Virus record (IMG/VR): IMGVR_UViG_3300037336_000152 | Span: 1 to 59,133 of that record | Strand: one strand, 5' to 3' | DNA from: a virus | DNA: 59,133 nt | In this document: piece after piece, positions 24,432 through 31,795 of the stretch | Numbering within the stretch: position 1 is the first letter of the stretch | Layout: every line of letters begins with the position of its first letter | The notes under the pieces: generated by a model | What the model was told of the DNA's origin: nothing | Database searches by the model: none | Seen by the model: the letters and a program-made list of their open reading frames with translations, nothing else | Program-made: the position numbers and the translations under genes

Positions 24432-24821
24432 ATGGGCTATAGCACCGAACTGCGTAATGCCAAACTGGATGCGATCACGACTATTGTCGGCGATGGCGGC
24501 AAACTCGAAATCTACTCAGGGGCAAAGCCCGCTGTCGGCGGCGTGGAAGGGACGACGCTTGCCGTTTTCACCCTGGGCACTCCGTTTGCGCCAGCGGCAT
24601 CTGGCGGCGTTCTTTCGCCGACACTTCCTGCCGCAACTACAGGAGTTGCCACCGGCACAGCTGGATGGGCGCGCGTCACGAAGGCCGATGGCACCACGTT
24701 CGTCATTGACCTGACCGTGGGTACATCTGGCGCAAAGATGAATCTCAATACGCTGTCGATCACGAGCGGCGGCGCCGTGTCGGTCACAAGTTGGACCATC
24801 ACCGACGGCAACGCGGCCTAA
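24432..24821 (+). CDS. Putative virion structural protein
   Basis: 129 residues; AGAGG before the ATG. Beta-rich, Gly/Thr/Ala-rich (LEIYSGAKP, FTLGTPFAPAASGGVL, WARVTKADGTTFVIDLTVG). This family recurs in head modules and starts a run of accessory virion genes. Confidence 0.65.
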   Translation: MGYSTELRNAKLDAITTIVGDGGKLEIYSGAKPAVGGVEGTTLAVFTLGTPFAPAASGGVLSPTLPAATTGVATGTAGWARVTKADGTTFVIDLTVGTSGAKMNLNTLSITSGGAVSVTSWTITDGNAA

Positions 24822-24824
24822 GCA

Positions 24825-25973
24825 ATGACCTACCCGATAGCGCAGTCGTTCTCGGCGGCGAGTGGCGCGACGATTTATGCCGGCCGTGCTGCGCCGTCGG
24901 GCCTGCCAGTATGGTTGCAGGCAATGGCCGTCGGAGAGCTTGCGAGCATCAGCGGCACCGCCCCAAGCGCGTCAAGCGGTGTTGTTCCTGCCGTAGCTGG
25001 GTCGATGGGTACGCAGGCGGGGATTACAAACGCATGGTGCGGCGGGATCGTGCATGGCAAAAAATTCATAGTCCACGGCGGCGGTCATGCCGACTATGGA
25101 GGGAATGAATTTCCGGTCATAGACCTAAGTACAGACGCGCCCGCATGGGATTTGCTGATTGAGCGCACCCCTGTGGGCAACTTGCTCGGCGGCTCAAACT
25201 ACTATGCCGATGGTCGCCCGACAAGTCGGCACACGTATTACGGCATGTTCGTTGCGACCATCGCAAGCGCGGCAAAGATTCTCCGGTTTAACGCAAATAT
25301 GGGCTTCGCTTACAACGGCGCGCCGGTGAATGGGGCAGCGGACGTTCGCACACTCGGAATTGACGGGTTCGACCTTACGTCAAACGTTTGGGAACCCGCA
25401 GCGCACGGCACTATGCCACGGATCACCGGATCAGAAACGGCAATGGGCCAAGACCCCGTTACGGGTGACGTTTACGTGTGGGGCTCAAACTCGGTTATCT
25501 CGAAGTACGACGCGACCACCGGCCTATCTTCCGACATTGCCGACCTGCCCGGGGTAGAGGGCGCAGGCGCGGCGCTATTCGTGGACGCGGCCAACGGGCG
25601 TCTCGTCCGCATCGGCGGGCGCGCGAGTGGTGGCGTCGTCTATACCGACAAGTCCGGGGGCGGCGCGAAGGTAGCGCCGGCATTGACCGGGCCGGGCGCA
25701 GTCGCGTTTAGCGCCGCGCTCTCCGGAGAGCAGCACGGGTGGGGTAGGGCGCACGACACGACACGGAATCACGCATACCTTTACACGACCGCCGGCGCCA
25801 TTTTCCGACTAGACCTGGCGAATTTTAGCGTCGCTCAAGTCGCGCCGACCGGCGAGGCTTTGCACGCGGAGGTAAACGGCTGGTGGGGCCGTGCCCAGTA
25901 CATGGATGAGTTGGACATCATCGTTTCTCTCGCGTCATGGACATCCGCAATACAAATTTACAGGGTGGCATAA
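24825..25973 (+). CDS. Kelch/galactose-oxidase-like beta-propeller virion protein
   Basis: 382 residues. Repeating units containing GGGHADYGGNEFPVIDLSTDAP, GQDPVTGDVYVWGSN and GRLVRIGGRASGG fit propeller blades of the kelch type; W-x-P and D-x-N turns are spaced about 50 residues apart. No signal peptide. Lying between head genes, it is probably displayed on the capsid, where it could bind carbohydrate. Enzymatic activity is not indicated. Confidence 0.65.
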   Translation: MTYPIAQSFSAASGATIYAGRAAPSGLPVWLQAMAVGELASISGTAPSASSGVVPAVAGSMGTQAGITNAWCGGIVHGKKFIVHGGGHADYGGNEFPVIDLSTDAPAWDLLIERTPVGNLLGGSNYYADGRPTSRHTYYGMFVATIASAAKILRFNANMGFAYNGAPVNGAADVRTLGIDGFDLTSNVWEPAAHGTMPRITGSETAMGQDPVTGDVYVWGSNSVISKYDATTGLSSDIADLPGVEGAGAALFVDAANGRLVRIGGRASGGVVYTDKSGGGAKVAPALTGPGAVAFSAALSGEQHGWGRAHDTTRNHAYLYTTAGAIFRLDLANFSVAQVAPTGEALHAEVNGWWGRAQYMDELDIIVSLASWTSAIQIYRVA

Positions 25974-27095
25974 ATGGCGCTACAGGATTTTACCTACCGC
26001 CTAAAAGCGGTAAATGGCGACACTACGCCGGTTGACGTGGTTGGCGGCAGCATAACATTGGCTGGCGGCACGATCACTCTCGTAGATATGGGCGGCAGTG
26101 ATTACGCATGGCAATTTGTCGGGAAGGCCAGCGCCGATGGGCCATCTAAAACTGTAACTGGCACGACTGCCGGCACAGGAGTTACGATAGCTCTACGTAT
26201 TGCGGTAACGTCGTATGACGCGGCAGGGTTCGCCTATTTAGCCGGATACGGTGATGATTCTACGCCTGCAAAGGGGCTAGTGTTGGGCCAAAACGGCACC
26301 AATATTATCCGCAGCCGATGGGTTGATTCGGGCACTGACACGCTTTCAATGTTGACCGTCAATACGGCTATTCGCACGGTGGTTATTCGAGCCACTATCA
26401 ACAGCGGAGTGACAGACAAAGTACACTCGTGGGTCAATGGCGTTACCGGGTCGGCGGATACCGCTGACTACATCAGCACCGGCCAAAACTACACCTCGCC
26501 TATCCTGGATACGGTTTTCCTTGGGTCAGCAGGCAGCACTATCCGCGTATCGGATTTTGTTGTATGGGGCGAAGAACTGAGTGATGCGAACTGTCACACG
26601 CTCGCGGAAAGCGGGATTCGCGCAACGCTGGACGTGACGCCATCGGTCGATGCCACGATCAGTTGGACCGAGCCCGCCGACATTTCCGCAATCGCTGGCG
26701 ACGTTGCAATCTCCGCTGTCACGGTGGATGTCGCGTGGACTGAAGCCGCTGATGTGACGGCTATCGCAGCGCTTGCCGAGGTGTCGGGCGCGATGTCATG
26801 GACCGAGGCTGCAGACGCTGCCGCAATTGCCGCGACATTCACGCCGAACACGCCGACGATCACGATCGCAGATATTAAACTCAACAACGGCACGCTGCGC
26901 GCCTCAGAGACGTTTGACGCATACATCTACAACCTGACGACCGGCGCGCTGGTCGTCAAACTTGCGGCGCAGGTATCGACTGCTGGCGGCGATTTGGAGC
27001 TGGTGAGCGCATCGATGACCGCTGCTGTCGAGTACCGCGTGGTACTAGTTGATTCCGGTGGCCTGGCGGGCGTGGGCAGGGCCACGGCAGCATGA
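25974..27095 (+). CDS. Lectin-like virion protein with WTEAAD repeats
   Basis: 373 residues, starting directly after the propeller stop. Residues 1-~210 resemble a LamG/concanavalin-like jelly roll (DYAWQFVGKAS, SFVVWGEELSD-like DFVVWGEELSD). Three copies of (S/A)WTE(P/A)AD-x2-AIA follow, then a beta domain of ~90 residues (ITIADIKLNNGTLRASETFDAYIYN). Likely a capsid fibre or decoration protein. Repeats continue in the next gene. Confidence 0.65.
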   Translation: MALQDFTYRLKAVNGDTTPVDVVGGSITLAGGTITLVDMGGSDYAWQFVGKASADGPSKTVTGTTAGTGVTIALRIAVTSYDAAGFAYLAGYGDDSTPAKGLVLGQNGTNIIRSRWVDSGTDTLSMLTVNTAIRTVVIRATINSGVTDKVHSWVNGVTGSADTADYISTGQNYTSPILDTVFLGSAGSTIRVSDFVVWGEELSDANCHTLAESGIRATLDVTPSVDATISWTEPADISAIAGDVAISAVTVDVAWTEAADVTAIAALAEVSGAMSWTEAADAAAIAATFTPNTPTITIADIKLNNGTLRASETFDAYIYNLTTGALVVKLAAQVSTAGGDLELVSASMTAAVEYRVVLVDSGGLAGVGRATAA

Positions 27096-27862
27096 GCTTC
27101 CGCGTAGATGCGCCATGGATTGCCGACTCGTTCATTGTTGGCAACCAGGGCGGCGGCGTACTGGCCGAGGATCTAGCGACGACTGGCGACAGCGGCGATG
27201 GCTTTCTGTCCGCATGCGTCACGCTGCCCGCCGACAATGGCAAGGAAATTCGGGCGCTCATTACCTACGTGCCGCCCGGCCTGACGATGTATGCGTATGA
27301 GGATGGCAGTGTTATAGCGTCGGCAGCAGATGGCGCTTACGTCGCACGGTACGAGCTTTACGTTGACTACGCGCTGACCGGGCCAGAAACTAACCTGACA
27401 TTCACATTTGGCGACGTCTCGATTGCCGCAGCTTGGACTGAGGCCGCTGACAGTTTTGCAATGCAAGGGGCGGTCGAGGTATTGATCGGCGCAGCATGGA
27501 CCGAGGCCGAGGATATTTTCTCGGCTACCGGCAGCGTAGCAGATCAGGCGGTATCGGGCGCAGCAGCATGGACTGAAGCAGCCGATGTTTTTGCAATCGA
27601 GGCGACCGCACTTGGTCTGGAAATAGCCTTAGCGTGGACTGAGGCTGCGGATATCTGCGCCATTGCCGCGCACATGGACGGCGCTGAGATATTGGCGGCT
27701 ATTGCGTGGACTGAGGCTGCTGACTCCATGGCGATAGCGGCAACGAGGTACGCGAATGCGCCGCGCGGTAGCGGATACGCGCCGCAGCGCAGAGAGTCAA
27801 CGACCAGGCCGAGCAGCAGCAACACGTCGCGCCCCGAATCAACCCAGAGGAACAATCGATGA
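27092..27862 (+). CDS. WTEAAD-repeat virion protein
   Basis: 256 residues, coupled by ATGA. Residues 1-~110 form a beta domain; five copies of AWTEA(A/E)D-x2-A/S-x2 follow at ~25-30 residue steps to residue ~215; the tail is Arg/Ser/Thr-rich and probably disordered. The repeats may be short beta-strands of an elongated fibre. Confidence 0.65.
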   Translation: MSFRVDAPWIADSFIVGNQGGGVLAEDLATTGDSGDGFLSACVTLPADNGKEIRALITYVPPGLTMYAYEDGSVIASAADGAYVARYELYVDYALTGPETNLTFTFGDVSIAAAWTEAADSFAMQGAVEVLIGAAWTEAEDIFSATGSVADQAVSGAAAWTEAADVFAIEATALGLEIALAWTEAADICAIAAHMDGAEILAAIAWTEAADSMAIAATRYANAPRGSGYAPQRRESTTRPSSSNTSRPESTQRNNR

Positions 27863-28401
27863 CCTACCGCTTGATCACGCCGCCAGTCAATATGGCGGTG
27901 TCGCTCGCTGACGCCCGTACCGCCGGCCGGCTGAATGGCACGGCGCTTGATACCGAGCTTGAAATGGTCGTGCGCGGGATCACTGAGGATGCAGAGCACG
28001 CTACGGGCCGCGCATTCATCACGCAGACGTGGCGCGTCACGCTCGACAGTTTCCCGGATGCGATCAGGCTCGCGGCATCGCCGGTCCAGTCGGTTGCGAG
28101 CGTTAAATATTTGGACGTGAGCGGAGTAGAGCAGACGCTTGACCCGCTAGATTACACGGTCGATCTGGTGAGCGAGCCTGCTTATATCGCGCCAGCGCCA
28201 GACCTCGCATGGCCGACAACTTACGACCGCATCAACGCGGTCTATGTTGATTTTGTATGCGGATATGGCTCCGCAGATACCGATGTCCCGAGCGGCGTCA
28301 AGTCATACATTTTGGCGAAAGTGGCCAGCCACTATGCGCCGGCCGGAACGCCGGAATTGGGATATTTCCCCCGATTGCTTGACCGGTACCGGGTGTACTG
28401 A
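27859..28401 (+). CDS. Head-tail connector (gp6/phiE125 gp8-like)
   Basis: 180 residues. VSLADARTAGRLNGTALDTELEMVVRGITEDAEHATGRAF is the helical gp6-like motif, and VYVDFVCGYGSADTDVPSGVKSYILAKVASHY completes the family pattern. It forms the adaptor ring below portal. Confidence 0.85.
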   Translation: MTYRLITPPVNMAVSLADARTAGRLNGTALDTELEMVVRGITEDAEHATGRAFITQTWRVTLDSFPDAIRLAASPVQSVASVKYLDVSGVEQTLDPLDYTVDLVSEPAYIAPAPDLAWPTTYDRINAVYVDFVCGYGSADTDVPSGVKSYILAKVASHYAPAGTPELGYFPRLLDRYRVY

Positions 28402-28745
28402 TGGCCATTCCATTCAAATGTGACGAGCTGGTGACGATTGAAAGCCCGCCAGCGATTGATCCGGCAACCGGTGAGCTTGGCGCGACCTGGACGATCGTCG
28501 CGGCGAACTATTGGGCGAACGCTCAGGACGTTCTGCCTAGCCGCTCGGAATCGGTCGAGCACGGCTTGCGCATTGGCGTGCTGCGGACCCGCCTGCGCAT
28601 GCGCGTAGATGACGCGATCACCGCGACTATGCGCGTCACGCTGCACAACAAGGGCGACAGGGTAATGCAAATTATCGCCGGGCCATCACTGCTTGATGAC
28701 CGCGAGCACATGGAATTCATGCTGGAGGCGTATTCGAATGGCTAA
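28401..28745 (+). CDS. Head closure protein (SPP1 gp16-like)
   Basis: 114 residues; stop and start share a base with the connector gene. WANAQDVLPSRSESVEHG, RLRMRVDDAIT and RVMQIIAGPSLLDDREHMEF match the phage head-tail joining family. Confidence 0.85.
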   Translation: MAIPFKCDELVTIESPPAIDPATGELGATWTIVAANYWANAQDVLPSRSESVEHGLRIGVLRTRLRMRVDDAITATMRVTLHNKGDRVMQIIAGPSLLDDREHMEFMLEAYSNG

Positions 28746-29223
28746 TCAAAACATATCTGGCGGGCGCGAACTCGACGCGGCATTGCAGTCGTTATCCGTA
28801 AAAATTGAGAAGAACATTCTACGGTCAGCTTCACGTGCTGGCGTTAATGAATTCAAAGATGAGGTTAGATCCAATTTGGTATCAACCGGGTCCATTGAGT
28901 CAAATATGCTTTGGCGAAGTGTGCGAGTTTCATCGAAAGCCAAGGGCGGTAGGGTCACGGCATCCATAAAAATCGGCAATAAGAAGGCGTGGTACGGACA
29001 CCTTATTGAATTTGGCGTCAAAGCTCACGGCACAAAAAAAGGTGCCGACCGTGAGCGCGGGAAATATCAGGACGGGAAGTTGCACCCAGGCTTCAGCGAA
29101 AAGCCATTTGCCCGACCTGCATTTGACTCAAAGAGTGGCGCAGCACTTGCCGCTTTCGCCGCGCAAGTACGCAAGCGGCTTACGGCCGAGAACATCAACG
29201 TTCCAGCGCCGGAGGTGGAATGA
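28738..29223 (+). CDS. HK97 gp10-like tail completion protein
   Basis: 161 residues from the ATG at 28738, overlapping the closure gene. ALQSLSVKIEKNILRSASRAG, AWYGHLIEFG and HPGFSEKPFARPAFD are the hallmarks of the gp10 family that bridges head and tail. Confidence 0.88.
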   Translation: MANQNISGGRELDAALQSLSVKIEKNILRSASRAGVNEFKDEVRSNLVSTGSIESNMLWRSVRVSSKAKGGRVTASIKIGNKKAWYGHLIEFGVKAHGTKKGADRERGKYQDGKLHPGFSEKPFARPAFDSKSGAALAAFAAQVRKRLTAENINVPAPEVE

Positions 29224-29627
29224 GCGCCGTACAAGTGATCCGGTCGCTACTTACTGGTTCGGCCACGGTAGTAGCGATTTGCCCGGCGATACGGATCATC
29301 ATCGGGACAGTGCCGCAATCAACACCAATGCCCTCGCTGTCAATCTCGCATATCAGTACCGTTGCCATTTCGAGAATTGACGCGCAGGCCGAGTATGGGC
29401 TGGTCACAAGTCGGATTCAGGTCACGGCAATGGCTGGCAATTATTCTGCCGCCAAGGCATTGATTGATGCATCCAGAAAGGCTTGCAACTTCGGACGCGG
29501 GGAATTGGCTGGCGTCAGTGTTGTGAGCGTGGTGCGCGATACGGTTGGTCCCGATTTATCAAATGACGAAGCCACGATCCACTTTCAAACAATAGATTTC
29601 AAAGTCGCATATTTCGAACAGAACTAA
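29220..29627 (+). CDS. Tail terminator (DUF3168-type)
   Basis: 135 residues. VIRSLLTGSATVVAICP, PSLSISHIS and SRIQVTAMAGNYSAAKALIDASRKA fit the gpU-like tail terminator fold. Follows gp10 in canonical order. Confidence 0.8.
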   Translation: MSAVQVIRSLLTGSATVVAICPAIRIIIGTVPQSTPMPSLSISHISTVAISRIDAQAEYGLVTSRIQVTAMAGNYSAAKALIDASRKACNFGRGELAGVSVVSVVRDTVGPDLSNDEATIHFQTIDFKVAYFEQN

Positions 29628-29659
29628 TTAAGCAAGTAAGTAAGTATTTTCAACCCAAA

Positions 29660-29688
29660 CCGCAATGCATCCGCTTGCGGTTTTTTTT
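29660..29688 (+). terminator. Intrinsic terminator before tail tube
   Basis: CCGCA / TGCGG with an 11-base loop, then eight T. It may separate head and tail transcripts or act as an attenuator. Confidence 0.7.
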
Positions 29689-29705
29689 ACGTCTAAAGGA
29701 ATTAT

Positions 29706-30917
29706 ATGGGCACCGCGAGCGGAATTTATAAGCAGGTCAAATACAAAGAGGAAGTCACATACGGCACCGTGCCAACGGCTACAGCCTCCCAGGCTATTCG
29801 CCGCGTCACATCGAATCTGGACATGACGAAAGAAACTTACCAGTCGGGCGAGATCCGTTCCGACTTCCAAATGGCCGACTTCCGGCATGGAACCCGCAAG
29901 GTTGGCGGCTCGATCAACGGCGAGTTGTCGGCCGGTACGTACAAAGACTTCATCGCCGCCGCGCTGAAGAAGTCGTTTGTGGCGACGGCTGCAATGTCCT
30001 CACTGTCGATCACGATTGCCGGAACCGCCGGCGCATGGACGATCGCACGGGGCACAGGATCATTTCTCACGGATGGGGTAAAAATCGGCGACGTTGTGGC
30101 ATTGACTGCCGGGGCATTTAATGCAGCCAACCTCAACAAGAACATCATGGTCACCAATGTGACTGCGCTTACTCTGACCGGCCTGGTATTGAATGCGTCC
30201 GTGCTGGTTGCGGAGGGGCCAATTGCATCTGCATCACTGACGGTGCGCGGGAAAAAATCTCTCATTCCACAAACTGGCCACACGGACAAGTCGTACTCGA
30301 TTGAGCAATGGTACCCGGAAGTTCCGACGAGCGAGACATTCACCGGATGCAAGGTGTCGAAGCTTTCGTTTGGCCTTCCACCTTCCGGGATGGCGACAAT
30401 CGGCGTCGACTTCATGGGCAAGGACTCCGTGACTTCGGCTAGCGAATACTTCACCGCTCCGACGGCTGCGACCTCGACCGGCATTATGGCTGCTGTCAAC
30501 GGCGTTTTGCGCGTCGGCGGCGTCACCGTGGCGAACGTGACCGGGCTGACCATTGACGTGGATGCGGCGCAAAGCGGCGAGCCGACTGTCGGCAGCAACA
30601 CTGTGGCATTCCAGGCTGCCGGCCGCGTGATCGTAACCGGGCAGATTACCGCGACGTTTGACTCCACGACTCTGCGCGATGCGTTTTATGGCGAGACTGA
30701 AATCAGCCTGTACGCGGCATTCACCGCAGACAACACGGCGCTTTCCGATTTCATCGGCTTCAACATCCCGCGCATCAAAGTCGGCGGCGCGTCGAAGGAC
30801 GATGGCGAGAAAACCATCACGCAGACATTCCCGTTCCAGGCGCTGCTGAACACCTCCGGCGGTGCGGCCCTGTCCACCGACATGACCACCATTTCCATTC
30901 AAGACTCGGCTGCATAA
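29706..30917 (+). CDS. Major tail tube protein
   Basis: 403 residues, TAAAGGAA before the ATG. The opening (GIYKQVKYKEEVTYGTVPTA...RRVTSNLDMTKETYQSGEI) is typical of long tube proteins of the phage_tail_2 family. An inserted domain (~75-170) and a C-terminal section (FPFQALLNTSGGAALSTDMTTISIQDS) complete the tube fold. Confidence 0.9.
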   Translation: MGTASGIYKQVKYKEEVTYGTVPTATASQAIRRVTSNLDMTKETYQSGEIRSDFQMADFRHGTRKVGGSINGELSAGTYKDFIAAALKKSFVATAAMSSLSITIAGTAGAWTIARGTGSFLTDGVKIGDVVALTAGAFNAANLNKNIMVTNVTALTLTGLVLNASVLVAEGPIASASLTVRGKKSLIPQTGHTDKSYSIEQWYPEVPTSETFTGCKVSKLSFGLPPSGMATIGVDFMGKDSVTSASEYFTAPTAATSTGIMAAVNGVLRVGGVTVANVTGLTIDVDAAQSGEPTVGSNTVAFQAAGRVIVTGQITATFDSTTLRDAFYGETEISLYAAFTADNTALSDFIGFNIPRIKVGGASKDDGEKTITQTFPFQALLNTSGGAALSTDMTTISIQDSAA

Positions 30918-31016
30918 ATCCCAGCCATAACCGGCACCGAGCGGTCCAGTGTCGCCCTTTCGCGGGGCGCGCTGGATCGTCACGGGCATTTTTAAACCAC
31001 CCGCGAAAGTACAAAT

Positions 31017-31466
31017 ATGAACACCGAAAAAGACGTAAGCAATCTGGCATTCAAGTTGATCACCAACCTCGACATCGACGCATACGAAGATGTTCCGACC
31101 GGCAAATTGATCATCCTGGACCCGAAGACCCAGGCTCCAACCAGTTCATTTATTGAGCTGGCAAGCCCGGAGCACGAGTCGCGCAAGCGCCTTGACCTGA
31201 CCCGCACGCGGGCATTGCGGGCCGAGTATGCCAATACCGGAAAGATGCCGAGCACTGACCCTATTGACGACATCGAAGACGAAACGAACTATCTCGTCGC
31301 CGCGACGTTGAGCTGGAATATCACTCAGGGTGGCGAACCTCTGGAATTCACTCCTGCCGCCGCTCGCAAGCTCTACACCGACCCGAAAAAGCAATGGCTT
31401 CGCGCCCAGGCGCTTGTTGGCCTGCGTAAAACAGAGCTTTTTATCAAAACCTCCGCAAAGGCCTAG
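31017..31466 (+). CDS. Tail assembly chaperone (G-like)
   Basis: 149 residues. DVPTGKLIILDPKTQAPTSSFIELASPEHESRKR is typical of gpG/gp13-like chaperones. A second frame is open in -1 from 31430, so this is the short product of a G/GT pair. It coats the tape measure during tail assembly. Confidence 0.82.
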   Translation: MNTEKDVSNLAFKLITNLDIDAYEDVPTGKLIILDPKTQAPTSSFIELASPEHESRKRLDLTRTRALRAEYANTGKMPSTDPIDDIEDETNYLVAATLSWNITQGGEPLEFTPAAARKLYTDPKKQWLRAQALVGLRKTELFIKTSAKA

Positions 31467-31786
31467 CGGAGAGCTGCCGCGCCGAGTTTGAACTCTCGGC
31501 GCGGCAAGGTGATGGCGCCAGTCTGAGGACTCACCTCCAGAGGCTAGCGAAGAACACAGGCAAAGCTGACCCGCGCCTATCCATCGAGTGGCCGAAGCTA
31601 GGTCAGCCGATATGGGACGTTTTTTGCCGGCTCGGTCGCCCTGCTTCGATGAATGGCATGGAGGCGATTACCAATCAGGAAATCGCCGCCTATCAGTCTG
31701 TTCGCCGCGTCACTCTCACCGAATGGGAGCTTGACGTGATCGCGATGTTTGACCGTATCGCCCTTGAAATATCGAATAAAAAATAA
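31430..31786 (+). CDS. T part of frameshifted chaperone (GT-like)
   Basis: Reading frame -1 relative to the upstream chaperone, open for 118 codons, with no good start codon in its first half. The product contains GDGASLRTHLQRLAKNTGKADPRLSIEWPKLGQ-like chaperone sequence (only partly quoted elsewhere), then TNQEIAAYQSV and LTEWELDVIAMFDRIALEI, a motif seen in gpT-type proteins. Expression is therefore inferred by ribosomal slippage between 31430 and 31464. Candidate sites are CGCAAAG (31454-31460), which ends like the lambda GGGAAAG, and the T-run at 31438-31442. An independent start at the ATG near 31650 is less likely. Confidence 0.65.
   Translation, partial: NRAFYQNLRKGLAESCRAEFELSARQGDGASLRTHLQRLAKNTGKADPRLSIEWPKLGQPIWDVFCRLGRPASMNGMEAITNQEIAAYQSVRRVTLTEWELDVIAMFDRIALEISNKK
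31475..31506 (+). promoter_or_regulatory. Strong hairpin downstream of the frameshift window
   Basis: TGCCGCGCCGAG / CTCGGCGCGGCA, a perfect 12-bp stem with an eight-base loop, starting nine bases after the zero-frame stop and 14 bases after CGCAAAG. Such a stem could stimulate -1 slippage, though the spacing is longer than the usual 5-9. Confidence 0.6.
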
Positions 31787-31795
31787 AGGAAGCTC

